This document shows positions 47,658-57,198 of a DNA stretch of 64,000 nucleotides, in pieces. Position numbers and translations under genes: made by a program. The notes beneath the pieces are model-generated. The model searched no databases. It had not been told where the DNA came from and saw only the letters and a program-made list of their open reading frames with translations. The stretch is taken from NCBI RefSeq assembly GCF_900113325.1, contig NZ_FOOY01000007.1, forward strand, positions 111,834 to 175,833, written 5' to 3'. The DNA comes from Sporolactobacillus nakayamae (GTDB lineage: Bacteria > Bacillota > Bacilli > Bacillales > Sporolactobacillaceae). Position 1 is the first letter of the stretch, and each line of letters begins with the position of its first letter.

Positions 47658-48890
47658 TTATGCTTGTTCTTCAAATAGTCGTGCAATCTCGACAATGGTC
47701 TTGGTCGCTTTGATCATGTCGTTGACCGAGATGTACTCGAATTTACCATGGAAGTTTTCACCGCCTGTGAACAGGTTCGGTGTCGGGAGCCCCATATAAG
47801 AGATCTGTGCTCCGTCGGTACCGCCGCGGATCGGCAAAACTTGAGGCTCAATGTCGAGGTTTTTCATCGCCTGGTATGCGACATCAAAGACTTCTTTATG
47901 TTGTTCGACAATTTCTTTCATGTTGTAGTATTGATCTTTTAACTGAAGCTCAATCGTGCCTTCGCCGTATTTTTGCTCAAGTTTCTTTACGGTTTCTTGG
48001 ACGAATGCTTTTTTCGCTTCGAATTTTTGTTTGTCGAAATCGCGAATGATGTAAACGACTTTGGTCTGTTCCACGTCTCCGGTGAAGGTCAGCGGATGGT
48101 AGAAGCCTTCGTATCCATCGGTGAATTCCGGAGCTTCTTCAGGAGGCAGCTGGTTTTGAAAATCAACGGCCATCTTGATTGAACTGAGCATTTTGTTCTT
48201 CGCGGATCCTGGATGGACGTTGCTGCCCTTAAAAATCAGTTTCGCTTCTGCGGCATTGAAATTCTCGTATTCAAGTCCGCCAAGCGCGCCACCATCAACC
48301 GTGTAAGCAAATGACGCTCCAAATGCTTTGACATCGAATTTATGAGGTCCGCGGCCAATTTCTTCATCGGGAGTGAGGGCAACGCGTACTTTGCCATGCT
48401 TAATTTCGGGATGCTGAATCAGGTAATCCATCGCAGTCATGATTTCCGTAACACCTGATTTATCGTCGGCGCCAAGAAGCGTTGTGCCATCCGTCGTGAT
48501 CAGCAAGTGTCCTTTATAATTCAGCAGTTCCGGGAATGTTTTCGGGCTGAGGACGATGTTCTGTTCCTTATTTAAGACAATATCTCCGCCGTCATAGTTT
48601 TCGACAAATTGCGGGTTAACCCCATCGCCGGTGAAATCGGTAGCCGTATCAACATGTGCCATAAAACCGACAACAGGAGCATCCTTATCGGTATTTGCCG
48701 GTAAGGTGGCCATGACGTAGCCGTTCTCATCCATCGTGACTTCCTGCATGCCGATGCTTTTCAGTTCAGCAACCAGCTGGCGAGCGAGCGTCAGTTGTCC
48801 GGGTGTTGATGGGCAACTCGGGCTGTCATCATCGGATTGTGTATTAACTTTTACATATGAAGTGAAACGTTTAATCAGATCTTCTTTCAA
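47658..48890 (-). CDS. pepT: Peptidase T (tripeptide aminopeptidase)
   Basis: 410 residues from a TTG at 48890, exactly the usual PepT length, and the N-terminus ([23 protein letters not shown]) then aligns with known members. A GTG at 48932 opens a longer frame without a ribosome site. M20 metallopeptidase with zinc ligands in [23 protein letters not shown] and [10 protein letters not shown], and [16 protein letters not shown] near the end. Cytosolic. Its upstream region is cut by the TnpB element, whose end is about 95 nt from the start. Confidence 0.94.
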   Translation of the reverse strand: MKEDLIKRFTSYVKVNTQSDDDSPSCPSTPGQLTLARQLVAELKSIGMQEVTMDENGYVMATLPANTDKDAPVVGFMAHVDTATDFTGDGVNPQFVENYDGGDIVLNKEQNIVLSPKTFPELLNYKGHLLITTDGTTLLGADDKSGVTEIMTAMDYLIQHPEIKHGKVRVALTPDEEIGRGPHKFDVKAFGASFAYTVDGGALGGLEYENFNAAEAKLIFKGSNVHPGSAKNKMLSSIKMAVDFQNQLPPEEAPEFTDGYEGFYHPLTFTGDVEQTKVVYIIRDFDKQKFEAKKAFVQETVKKLEQKYGEGTIELQLKDQYYNMKEIVEQHKEVFDVAYQAMKNLDIEPQVLPIRGGTDGAQISYMGLPTPNLFTGGENFHGKFEYISVNDMIKATKTIVEIARLFEEQA

Positions 48891-48984
48891 AAGGGTCAGC
48901 CTGCTTTCTATAATGTATTCACTCAGATACACATCATTATATTTGTATATCTTCCATTTTAGTCAGTCCTGTCATCATTGGTAT

Positions 48985-49120
48985 TCTGAATGGGTGAAGA
49001 CACCTTATCACATGGACCAACTCTCGAACCCTCTTAGGTGGATTGTGCACCCTCAGTAGTAAGCCCTACTGCGTAGTGGATCAGATTAGTGACTGCATTT
49101 TCATCACGATTCATCACAGT
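48985..49120 (-). ncRNA. Likely omegaRNA (right-end RNA) region of tnpB
   Basis: In characterised TnpB elements the guide RNA covers the 3' end of tnpB and the right end, with the guide just past the element edge. Here that is the 3' 90 nt of tnpB plus about 50 nt downstream, with a TTCGAGAGTTGG segment and the end hairpin at 49004-48993. The predicted guide would be read from the flank between the element and pepT. Location is by family rule; the fold was not computed. Confidence 0.4.
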
Positions 49121-50218
49121 TCCGCATTCATAACAACGGTACGTATGATGCTCGTGATAGATGGTGTCGCCTTGCAATGTCATTTTATCTGCTCCTGTTT
49201 TAACATGACTGCAATGCGAGCATCGTTGTGTACTCGGGTAATAACGATCCGCCACAACGAAGCGATTACCCATCCATTCACTTTTGTATTGGATCATATC
49301 TCTAAATTTCCGAAACATGGAACGGTGAATGTTCTTCGCTAGACGCTTATTCATCTTCATCCGATTGACGTCCAAGTCTTCAATACAGATCGTGTGATAA
49401 TCCGTGCTTAATTGAGAGACAAACTTCTTTAAAAGATCTTCTTGAATCCGAGCAATTCTTTGGTACGATCGTTTAAGTTTGGTTCTCACTTTACGATAAT
49501 TATTACTTCTGAACTGATTCGGATTCGAGACTCTTTTTCGAGCGAGAAGTCTTTGATAATGCGTGATGCGTTCATATAACTTAATTAAACGATTGGGCAA
49601 TGTGTCAATGGTCTTACCATCATTGTAATTGAAGTGTCCAATATTTACATCAACACCTGCAACATCTTTACCTTCACTTAACTCATTGTCGTTCGTGTCA
49701 ATGCTAAGACATGCGTATAGCCCATCTGCTTCTTCGACAACTGTAGCCATCTTTATTTGTCCTTCAAATCGTGGTGATTCTGCCATCTTAATGCCATACC
49801 AGGTGACATTCCTGTCTCTAGGCTTATCGAGTATTAATTTACCGTTATTAATCTTCGCTCGATCCGTAGTAAATGATTTTTTGCTCAACTTCTTTGACTT
49901 GAATTTCGGCCGGTCATGGTGAGGCATCTGTGGATTAAAAAAGTTCTTCCAAGCCTTGCTTAATGATGCTACGGATTGTTGCAAGACTCTGGCGGATAAT
50001 CCAAACTGCCAATCTTCTTTGTGTGCGACTAATTCATTTCGCACAGCGTACTCATTAGGCTTTTTATTATTTTCTTTGTCAATCAAATGTAATTCATACA
50101 GAGTGTTCCATGTTTCAAGAGCTAAGTTCCAACAATATCTACGGTAATTGAACAAATGGTCAATGTGACGCTTCATGGTTGCGTTAGGGTATAGTTTAAT
50201 TTTATGTGTTTTGATCAC
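49034..50218 (-). CDS. tnpB: TnpB, RNA-guided RuvC nuclease / OrfB transposase
   Basis: 394 residues, full length. RuvC catalytic residues are present: D190 (GVDVNIGHF), E280 (ICIEDLDV) and D372 (MNRDENAV). The zinc finger is C333/C336 (CSHC) and C362/C365 (CYEC). The N-terminal helix-turn-helix domain (MIKTHKIKLYPNATM...) is intact. All catalytic parts are present, so it may be active as an omegaRNA-guided endonuclease. GTG start with GGAG 10 nt upstream. Confidence 0.95.
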   Translation of the reverse strand: MIKTHKIKLYPNATMKRHIDHLFNYRRYCWNLALETWNTLYELHLIDKENNKKPNEYAVRNELVAHKEDWQFGLSARVLQQSVASLSKAWKNFFNPQMPHHDRPKFKSKKLSKKSFTTDRAKINNGKLILDKPRDRNVTWYGIKMAESPRFEGQIKMATVVEEADGLYACLSIDTNDNELSEGKDVAGVDVNIGHFNYNDGKTIDTLPNRLIKLYERITHYQRLLARKRVSNPNQFRSNNYRKVRTKLKRSYQRIARIQEDLLKKFVSQLSTDYHTICIEDLDVNRMKMNKRLAKNIHRSMFRKFRDMIQYKSEWMGNRFVVADRYYPSTQRCSHCSHVKTGADKMTLQGDTIYHEHHTYRCYECGTVMNRDENAVTNLIHYAVGLTTEGAQST

Positions 50219-50531
50219 CTTCCTTCAACTCCATTAGTGAAGATTGTTATCATTTTCTATTTCTTCTTGTACTTGCGACGTCCGTATGTCCGATGACTAA
50301 GAACATGGAAAGGGTATAAGCACTTCCTTTATAGGGTGTATGCAATGTACCACATTAATTAATATTTGCTAATGAATGAGTCAGCTGTTTGTTTCTCCTT
50401 AATTATCTGTTCCTATCTTACCACTTCAAAGGCGACAGATCATGTCAGCAGGAGGCTGCTGGGAAAATTTGAATTGCGACTATGCATAATTGAGGTGCCC
50501 GCCGCGCGAACAGGGCATCTGCGTGCGCCTC

Positions 50532-50681
50532 AATGCAAGAAAGCTAGAGTTTAATGCATAAAAAAGTGACCCAATGCATGAACGCGATTCAGAGCCAAGA
50601 CAATGCACGGAAATCATGACCCAATGCACGAAAACTAGAGTTCAATGCATGAAAATCAGCATCCAAAGCAAGGATGTGATC
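50532..50681 (+). repeat. Degenerate tandem repeat, about 21-bp unit
   Basis: Seven units of 18-29 bp, most 20-22 bp, with consensus close to AATGCAYGAAAATCATGACCC; units begin at 50532, 50553, 50573 and so on to about 50681. It lies in the non-coding gap 50341-50764, which shows nothing else I can support. Confidence 0.7.
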
Positions 50682-50764
50682 CATACTTTTTTAATTGCAC
50701 GTTCTTTACATAATCTGTTATTTTAAATGGGAGATAAAATTGATCGTGAAGGACGGATGTTGCA

Positions 50765-51709
50765 ATGGAACGGATGAATGTTTATTTTAATCATGATGCG
50801 GGGATTGATGACCTTGTATCCTTATTTTTATTACTGCAAATGGATCAGGTGGAGGTCACTGGTGTATCGGTCATTCCTGCTGACGGCTATTTAACGCCGG
50901 GCATTGAGGCAAGCCGCAAAATCATTGATCGCTTTGGAAGAAAGTCCGGTGAGGTCGCACGATCAAATTCACGCGGGCATAACCCGTTTCCAAAAGAATG
51001 GCGCATGCATCCGTTTTTCGTTGATGCACTGCCTCTATTAAATGAATCGGGAAAAGTAGAAACGCCGCTGAGTACGCTGCCCGCGCATGAGCATTTAGCA
51101 CAAACGGTCAAGGAAAGTACGGGAAAAACAACACTCCTGTGCACCGGACCATTAACCGATGTCGCGCGTGCTCTCGACTTTGCTCCCGATATTGAGGAGA
51201 AAATCGAACAGTTGATTTGGATGGGCGGTACGTTGAATCCTGTGGGCAACGTGCAGGAGCCGGAGCATGACGGGACAGCAGAATGGAACGCATTCTGGGA
51301 TCCGGAAGCCGTGGCTCGGATTTGGCGCAGCAGTATTCCTGTGCGCATGGTCGCACTCGAGAGTACCAATCAAGTGCCTTTGACCGTGCCGATTCGCAAT
51401 CAGTGGGCGTCGCTACGAAAATATACCGGCATCGACTTTCTCGGCCAATGCTACGCGGCGGTGCCGCCGCTCGTTCATTTTGAAACCAATTCGACGTATT
51501 ATCTGTGGGACGTTCTGACGACAATGGCTGCAGGAAATCCCGATCTGGTACATACGAAAAAGGTGCGTACAATCGTCCATACGGAAGAGCCGAGCCAAGG
51601 ACGAATTGAAGAATCCGAGGATGGACGTGGAGTTGAGATTGTTTATGAGGTGAACGCCGATGCGTTCTTTGAATCAATCGTTGGCCTCGCGAAGAAGGCA
51701 CGGCAATGA
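50765..51709 (+). CDS. Nucleoside hydrolase (IunH/Rih family)
   Basis: 314 residues. The N-terminal calcium/ribose motif reads FNHDAGIDD, where most members have DxDxxxDD; the first Asp is Asn here, as in some lactobacillary members. LLCTGPLTDVARAL, IWMGGTLNPVGNV and AEWNAFWDPEA are the remaining landmarks. It splits ribonucleosides to base and ribose, feeding salvage alongside deoB-pdp-deoC. GGACGG lies 11 nt before the ATG. Monocistronic. Confidence 0.88.
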   Translation: MERMNVYFNHDAGIDDLVSLFLLLQMDQVEVTGVSVIPADGYLTPGIEASRKIIDRFGRKSGEVARSNSRGHNPFPKEWRMHPFFVDALPLLNESGKVETPLSTLPAHEHLAQTVKESTGKTTLLCTGPLTDVARALDFAPDIEEKIEQLIWMGGTLNPVGNVQEPEHDGTAEWNAFWDPEAVARIWRSSIPVRMVALESTNQVPLTVPIRNQWASLRKYTGIDFLGQCYAAVPPLVHFETNSTYYLWDVLTTMAAGNPDLVHTKKVRTIVHTEEPSQGRIEESEDGRGVEIVYEVNADAFFESIVGLAKKARQ

Positions 51710-51870
51710 GGCATTATGGATGTAAGTGAGGGCATTGAAAAGGCAAATAAGCGAGGATATTAATCGTATAGTTACTCGAGAAAAGCACAATAAGTGGCGC
51801 CTCTGTATGCAGGCAGGTGTCCGCTTATTTTTTGGATAGGTTGTGCTGAAATTAGGTTCTATAGTGTTAG

Positions 51871-52310
51871 CTATCCAATAATGGGATGAGGTTTGTTTGA
51901 AAGAATCGCGTTAACTAACATCCTATGTTCCGTAAATAGATTGTCGGGTAATGCTTCAAGGAAAAAAACTTATTTTGCAGTGACTTTTCGTTTTGCTCAA
52001 TGAATTCACCTGTATAGTCCGTGCACGTGAAAGAAATAAGAACCAATGAAACTTGGTTGCCATTAGGAAAAGTTTTGTCATACTGTGGACCTGAATGAAT
52101 ACTAAGGAGTTCAAGCTTTCCTAATTTAAGCCCCGTCTCTTCATAAACTTCTCTCCTAGCTGTATCCTGAATATTTTCTCCCAATTCCATAAATCCGCCT
52201 GAGAAACCCCATTGCCCATTATCCGAACGTCTTTGCATTAGCACACGATGCTCCTTATCAAAAACGATTGCACCTAAAACAACCATTAGAACCTTTTCGT
52301 GACCAACCAT
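51871..52310 (-). pseudogene. Decayed NUDIX hydrolase gene
   Basis: The NUDIX box is intact (GGFMELGENIQDTARREVYEETGL, in the form GX5EX7REUXEEXGU). Reading frame breaks after NKFFSL at a run of seven T on the minus strand (51968-51962). With one more T the frame continues as LEALPDNLFTEHRMLVNAIL to a stop at 51871, the expected family C-terminus. Upstream of the apparent ATG the frame reads LRSMVGHEK with in-frame TAGs where family members have a Tyr-rich start. No ribosome site. Several lesions, so most likely inactive. Confidence 0.75.
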
Positions 52311-52341
52311 TGATCTTAACTACTACCCAACCTATGACAAA

Positions 52342-52923
52342 ATGATTATGCTTGTTTACAGATTAGGATTATCTTTGGAAGAATTTGAACGCGAACTTCA
52401 TCAGAACGGTCTCTTTTTTGAGGACTATTATAGTCAACGTGCGAATGATCTCTCAACAGAAAGTAAAGTTGATGAGCTCGCAGCATTTCTGGAAACAGAA
52501 TTTACAGTGAGTGTTGCGAAACAGTCGCTTCGCCTCGAACATAAGCGCTTAAATATGTTGGGACTAGTCGATTTTATTCGACATAACGGCCAGATTAACT
52601 ATGCCAAATATGAGTCGTCTCACCCCAGTGAATATAAAATACCCGTATTATTTAATAATCTAGCTGAAATGGCATTAATGAATCATGAGTTCAATATGGC
52701 CTTGAACTATTGTCAGATTTCGCAAAACTATACGATGAAACACCATGATCTGTATAATCAACTCATCAGTGAGACCCTGGAGCACATAGCGAATAATTTG
52801 TTAGGCAAAGAGTCTGGAACGAAACTAGAAGAACGCCTACAGCTGTTTATCAATTTAAACTATCAGGACACTGCCAATTATTATTCCAAGCTATGTAAAC
52901 AGCTAGATATCGAGGTGGGCTAA
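52342..52923 (+). CDS. Helical protein, probably the C-terminal part of a truncated Rgg/XRE-type regulator
   Basis: 193 residues, all helical in appearance. IPVLFNNLAEMALMNHEFNMALNYCQISQNY resembles the TPR-like pheromone-sensing domain of Rgg/PlcR-type regulators. No helix-turn-helix is present and no ribosome site precedes the ATG at 52342; the frame is open only back to a TGA about 35 nt upstream, within the decayed NUDIX start. The family assignment is tentative. It is probably a 5'-truncated gene at a recombination join. Confidence 0.45.
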   Translation: MIMLVYRLGLSLEEFERELHQNGLFFEDYYSQRANDLSTESKVDELAAFLETEFTVSVAKQSLRLEHKRLNMLGLVDFIRHNGQINYAKYESSHPSEYKIPVLFNNLAEMALMNHEFNMALNYCQISQNYTMKHHDLYNQLISETLEHIANNLLGKESGTKLEERLQLFINLNYQDTANYYSKLCKQLDIEVG

Positions 52924-53093
52924 GACAGCGATTGAGCTTGTGCTAAATATTTGAAGCAGTTAATATGAAACAGGAGAACAATTTAAACGATGTGAAGAAA
53001 ATAGTGACGAGTCGGTATGTTCGAATAGGGAGATTAAGGTATTATTCAATACTCATTTTCTAAATGGAATATTAATGAGAGGAGTACAATTGT

Positions 53094-53675
53094 ATGAAGA
53101 AAGTAAATTTAATTGCTTTTGTCATCCTTGCAATCAGTCTAACTGCAAACATTTTTCTTATTATTAACTATTCTAATAGCATGAAAAAGTCCGATCAGTA
53201 TGAAAAAAAGCTCGCAACAACGAAAAAGAACGCGCAGCGAGCGATCTATGCGCTATCTAACGCACATGCATTAGGTAATGTAGAGGTCAAGTCTCCGGAT
53301 TCGTATAAATATGATCGCTCGGAATCTGATGGAAACGTCATGACCGAAGATGAGGCAAATGCTATTTATTTTAAAAATCAATCAAAGTATGAAAATATTG
53401 GAATTGATGGACTGCGAGCACCAAATCCATTCGGCGACAAAAATATCAATCGTGCTAAAGTTACTGATGAAATAGCACAAAAATATTTATTACGGTTGAT
53501 AGACAATCCGAAGGAACGCACCCGCCAGCGTGTTGAGTGGTTATCCTATGCTGTATTTCTTGATAAGTCCAGATTGAAACATCGAAAGGTTTATACTTCT
53601 ATTTTGAAAAAGTGGAGGGAAAGCTATGACTTTTCGCAGATTCAGCAGGAGCGTAAAGTTATTGAAAATCTATAA
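53094..53675 (+). CDS. Membrane-anchored NPFGD-motif protein, copy 1
   Basis: 193 residues. One N-terminal membrane segment (LIAFVILAISLTANIFLII) is followed by a charged, possibly coiled linker (about 30-95). A conserved 85-residue C-terminal domain follows: GLRAPNPFGDKNINRAKVTDE, QKYLLRLID, RQRVEWLSYAVFLDKSRLKHRKVYTSILKKW, YDFSQ. The same domain ends the proteins at 56072 and 63044. No known family recognised. A GAGAGGAG site precedes the ATG. Probably located outside the membrane, tethered by the N-terminus. Confidence 0.8.
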   Translation: MKKVNLIAFVILAISLTANIFLIINYSNSMKKSDQYEKKLATTKKNAQRAIYALSNAHALGNVEVKSPDSYKYDRSESDGNVMTEDEANAIYFKNQSKYENIGIDGLRAPNPFGDKNINRAKVTDEIAQKYLLRLIDNPKERTRQRVEWLSYAVFLDKSRLKHRKVYTSILKKWRESYDFSQIQQERKVIENL

Positions 53676-53776
53676 ATAAATTATTGTCCCAATTACTTGT
53701 CTATTCGGGTTCATATTTCACTGTTAAAATCACGCGAAATTTCTCGTTCCCTATTACAACATATCCAGTTTAACGC

Positions 53777-53803
53777 AAAAAGACGTCCTTTGGACGTCTT
53801 TCG
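53777..53803. terminator. Bidirectional terminator
   Basis: AAAGACGTCC / GGACGTCTTT, 3-nt loop, between the convergent genes at 53094 and 53813. Confidence 0.85.
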
Positions 53804-53812
53804 TTGTTGACA

Positions 53813-54373
53813 TTACCACGTATCCAAACCATGCTCGGAAGGATATTGCGTAGGGTCATGGTCAATCCACGCATGCTGATTAATAAACTCTCCCGTAGAA
53901 ATTCGATACCATCCTGAAATAGATATCCGGTCATGAGGATGCCCATCCATTGACGTGTTACCATAACCATTACCTACAACGGCTTGATGGACATCGGGTT
54001 CAAGAATTTGAATCAAGTTTCCAGATGAATTATAGACTTCAACATTTTCATTTACATCATACTTTGAACCACCATCGTATCCCATATTGTGTTGCCAACG
54101 GTTGAACATGTCCAACGGATAAATCCGTGTAGAACCATTGTAGTAGATGTCTTTTGACGCATCATAAAACTGACAGTCAAAATCGGGGTAGTTGTCAGAT
54201 GGATAATCATTGTGTAAATCATAAACGCTGAAAATTGTTGGCATGTATTCATCCGCATCTTTCTTTTTAAAAACAATTTGTCCTCCTCTGACTCTGAACT
54301 TAGCACCGACAGTAAAATAGGATTCCACCCAACGATCTTCACCTTTTGGCGCATCAAATACATAACATTTCAT
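53813..54373 (-). CDS. Unrecognised Tyr/Asp-rich protein
   Basis: 186 residues from the ATG at 54373 (AAGGAGG 6 nt upstream; earlier ATGs are too close). Rich in Tyr, Asp, Asn and Gly, beta-strand-like, no signal peptide and no membrane segment. Distinctive strings are VFKKKDADEYMP, YYNGSTRIYPLDMFNRW and HAWIDHDPTQYP. I know no family. It lies convergent to NPFGD copy 1 and divergent, across 595 nt, from another Tyr/Asp-rich protein at 54969. Confidence 0.7.
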   Translation of the reverse strand: MKCYVFDAPKGEDRWVESYFTVGAKFRVRGGQIVFKKKDADEYMPTIFSVYDLHNDYPSDNYPDFDCQFYDASKDIYYNGSTRIYPLDMFNRWQHNMGYDGGSKYDVNENVEVYNSSGNLIQILEPDVHQAVVGNGYGNTSMDGHPHDRISISGWYRISTGEFINQHAWIDHDPTQYPSEHGLDTW

Positions 54374-54968
54374 GTACATCCTCCTTGTCTTTTGGTATAA
54401 AAATATGTTGTTTGAGGCAAATGATCTGTGACACAAAAATCAGAAAGCGCGGGAGCATTCATGAGTTTTTTAAAACAATGAATAGGCATAAACTGCAGCT
54501 CGATATTGGAAATATACTAGCAATTTGCTAATAGGATAGACATCTAACTGCAACGTTTGATCGACTGGTATAGATATCAAGAAATGACCATGTAATTGAA
54601 AAAAGGGAACATGAAGAATTACAGTTTCAACAATACTGCTGATTCACATCCGATTCTGCTAAAAATAGGTGAACTTTACCAACTAGAAAACTTTACTTGG
54701 TTAATAATCTTGGTGAATGTAAAGCATGTGTGATTTAAAAAAAGTAAATAACAAGTCACAGAATTCTATATGAAATCAACAGATCTTATCGTAACCGAAA
54801 AAACACAAGGAGGAAATAACATAGGGGCAAAGTTTAATTCATCGATAAATCAGCTTTTATCCATGCTGGTTCACATGAACAGATGATGCGTAATTGTGTC
54901 GATTGTCTAAACATCGGGGAATACAAACGACGTAAGTCGTGTTCATTCTAAAAAACAAGGAGACGATT
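54374..54968. other. Long intergenic region with a gene-start remnant
   Basis: No credible gene. At 54808-54815 AAGGAGG stands before ATA rather than ATG, opening a 20-codon frame that ends at TGA; this may be a lost start codon of a small peptide. The region is AT-rich and probably holds the two divergent promoters. Confidence 0.4.
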
Positions 54969-55565
54969 ATGATGTGGGTTTATGTTTCGCATAATGGTGA
55001 TGATCCTGGTAATGCGAGTAGTGGAAAGTATTATTATATGACAGGTATTGTAAATCCTGCGTATGATAGTGCGTCATTCAAGCATTTTGACAACACTAAT
55101 AAAGTATGGAAAGTATCAGAAAACGGTGGAAGTGGTACTGTATGGTATCCGGATTCACAAGGTAGATATGGTGGATATATGAATGACAATGATAGTTGGG
55201 GTCTGTATAGACTTAGCGCAATGAACCGTTCAGTCTATGGAGATAGTTGGTCGTCAAGGGACGGAATCGGTTCAAAATATACGTTGCGTCACGACTGCAA
55301 TTATTATTATATTTATGACATCGCTTATTCCTATAAAGGCATTATCCCAGCCGGTTCTATTGTAGAAATCAAATACGGTTACGGATACACGCCGAGTGAA
55401 CTCAACAATTTTAAAAATACCGCATATGATGGAACAGCGCACAAGAGTTTTAGCGGCTGGTGGGACACAAGTGGTCATTTTCACGATGTTGGTGGTGGCA
55501 AGTATTATTTATTAGATCCCGATTTTGATTATCGTCCGAACGATTATAAAATCAACACAAAATGA
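54969..55565 (+). CDS. Unrecognised Tyr/Gly/Asp-rich protein
   Basis: 198 residues from ATG at 54969 (AAGGAG 6 nt upstream; a second ATG follows directly). Very rich in Tyr, Gly, Asp and Ser, with many aromatic pairs (SGKYYYMTG, HDCNYYYIYDI, GGGKYYLLDPDFDYRP), no signal peptide. It looks beta-rich, perhaps a lectin-like or toxin-like fold, but nothing decisive is seen. Similar in flavour, not in alignable sequence, to the protein at 53813. Confidence 0.7.
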   Translation: MMWVYVSHNGDDPGNASSGKYYYMTGIVNPAYDSASFKHFDNTNKVWKVSENGGSGTVWYPDSQGRYGGYMNDNDSWGLYRLSAMNRSVYGDSWSSRDGIGSKYTLRHDCNYYYIYDIAYSYKGIIPAGSIVEIKYGYGYTPSELNNFKNTAYDGTAHKSFSGWWDTSGHFHDVGGGKYYLLDPDFDYRPNDYKINTK

Positions 55566-55574
55566 CATGTTTTT

Positions 55575-55606
55575 GCAAATGGACGGCATCTGATTCGTCC
55601 ATTTGC
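55575..55606. other. Perfect hairpin after the 54969 gene
   Basis: GCAAATGGACG / CGTCCATTTGC, 11-bp stem, 10-nt loop. There is no T run on either strand, so intrinsic termination is doubtful. The rest of 55607-56043 shows no gene I can support. Confidence 0.45.
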
Positions 55607-56043
55607 GTGCAGAAAAATTTCGACATGGGTTCGTAAGTCGACATGAAATGAAACTGGCATTGCCTCTAAATTTGGAACGTCCAAATGTGGTTTAAATCTA
55701 AATAGGGTAAATGAAGATGCGAATTGATCAGTTCATCAAAATTTACGGCTGATCATTTCGTGGCAGTCTTTTGTGAACACACTGGAGAGAACGTATAACA
55801 TGGATTCGTTGGACGCAACCTTGGACATCGACAAAAATGGCCGGAATTCATTTAAATGGTACGAAGACATATGGAGATGCTAGAATGAATTTCGCTGTAT
55901 AGAAGAACAACATGATCGTCAGGAATTCCCCGTTTCTTCGTTTTTTGGCACGATGAACACTATGGGTTAAAAAGTTTCCATTATTGGAAATAGCCAGTGA
56001 AGATAGGGTATAATATCACGAAAATGAGTAAATATGAGAAAGG

Positions 56044-56070
56044 AGACAGACGCTGAATGAGCGGCTGTCT
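56044..56070 (-). terminator. Hairpin terminator of NPFGD copy 2
   Basis: AGACAGCCGCT / AGCGTCTGTCT stem on the minus strand just after the stop; the U tract is weak (CUCCUUUCUC). Confidence 0.5.
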
Positions 56071-56071
56071 T

Positions 56072-56626
56072 TCAATATATTTGCAGATTTTCGATTGTCC
56101 TTTGATCTATCTGAAGTTGAGAAAAATCATTTGCCTTCCATCGTTTCAACACTTTATTGTAAACATTTTTATGTTTCAGACCCATTTTATCAAGCATTAT
56201 AGCTGACAGCAACCAATCAATACGTTTGTAGGATATTTCATTCTTGTCGCGGACCATTCGTAGTATGTACCGCTGAATATCGCTGTCGTCGACAATTCCA
56301 CGATTTTTGTATTCGTCACCGAAGGGATTCGGATTCTGTATTACATCAAGTCCCTTTTTACTTTCTTCACTCGAGAGATCTTTTGAAGGATATTTTTCCG
56401 CATATTGTTCTGGAGTCAATCCCATATCTGATGGGGTCATCGACAGAGATTCATTTGAAGTCGATTTCAATTGTTCAACAGATGATTTTTGATGATTCTG
56501 TCTTTTTTGCGTGTGTCCATAGACTTTTTTTTGATTCATGACAAGCAGATTATTTGCAAAAACAAATCCCGCACTGGCAACTACCACTATCAATGATCCT
56601 AATGTAACTGCCCGCATTACTTTCAC
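56072..56626 (-). CDS. Membrane-anchored NPFGD-motif protein, copy 2
   Basis: 184 residues. N-terminal hydrophobic segment (AVTLGSLIVVVASAGFVFANNLLV), a Gln/Ser/Lys-rich linker, and the shared C-terminal domain: NPNPFGDEYKNRGIVDDSD, QRYILRMVRDKNEI, YKRIDWLLSAIMLDKMGLKHKNVYNKVLKRWKANDFSQ. Closer to copy 3 than to copy 1 in this domain. GGGAGG lies close before the ATG. Transcribed away from the pseudogene at 56749. Confidence 0.8.
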   Translation of the reverse strand: MKVMRAVTLGSLIVVVASAGFVFANNLLVMNQKKVYGHTQKRQNHQKSSVEQLKSTSNESLSMTPSDMGLTPEQYAEKYPSKDLSSEESKKGLDVIQNPNPFGDEYKNRGIVDDSDIQRYILRMVRDKNEISYKRIDWLLSAIMLDKMGLKHKNVYNKVLKRWKANDFSQLQIDQRTIENLQIY

Positions 56627-56748
56627 TCGATCTCCCTCCCCTTGTTCACATAATAGATTAATTGTCTTTGTGTTTCAATATTTGTATTGTAAAATAATTT
56701 TTAAGATGTTGTGTTTTAGAACTAATAAAAGAGGTGAATTAAAGAGTT

Positions 56749-57198
56749 ATGCGTATAAAGTTGTCGCTTAATCTTGCGTTACTTTTTATTTTCCTTGTCA
56801 TCGTCTAGTCAAAATAATTCCACAAACAAAAATGACTCGGCTCATGTGAAAAGATCTGAAACAAATCAGCCTGTGAGCGATACGGGTTCAAAGGCGCAAA
56901 GTGATGCTAATGATCAGGTTTCAGTAGATGAGAATCTTGAAGTGAAGAATCCCGAATTCAGCTCTTTTTACAATTTTATAGCTATGACGGATAAGGATTG
57001 GGTGGGAATATAATGATCCAGCACTGGCGTCATGCATTGTATATCCTAATTATTTTTCTAAGAGGACAACAAATAAATCACTACAAAGGGATATGCTCTC
57101 TGTAAAACAAGCTGCTATATATATCATTAGAAATGGTAAAGAGGCAAAAGATATTACACATCTTAGAAGCTTGATCCATGATTTGAGTAAAAAGTATA
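56749..57198 (+). pseudogene. Frameshifted gene for a small exported protein, cut by a group II intron
   Basis: A signal-like start (MRIKLSLNLALLFIFLVIV, GAGGTG upstream) meets TAG at 56806. The coding thread resumes in another frame as SSQNNSTNKNDSAHV and runs to WVGI-stop at 57013. It then continues in a third frame as EYNDPALASCIVYPNY...HLRSLIHDLSKKYRA until the intron starts at about 57199. Two frameshifts plus an insertion make this a dead gene. It resembles the exported NPFGD proteins in layout but lacks the motif. Confidence 0.6.

Larger units (their letters stand above)
48985..50340 (-). mobile_element. IS200/IS605-family element carrying only tnpB (IS1341-like)
   Basis: A single tnpB with short flanks and no Y1 transposase tnpA, so it could move only in trans. 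The 3' flank on the minus strand has a small hairpin GGTGTCTTCACC (49004-48993), as expected near a right end of this family. The left flank (50219-50340) has imperfect inverted repeats around GGGTATAAGCACTTCC. Neither boundary is fixed by a target duplication, because this family makes none; ends are approximate. Confidence 0.75.

Noticed and set aside
50532..50681. CRISPR array
   Set aside because: Units are degenerate and directly adjacent, with no unique spacers and no cas genes.
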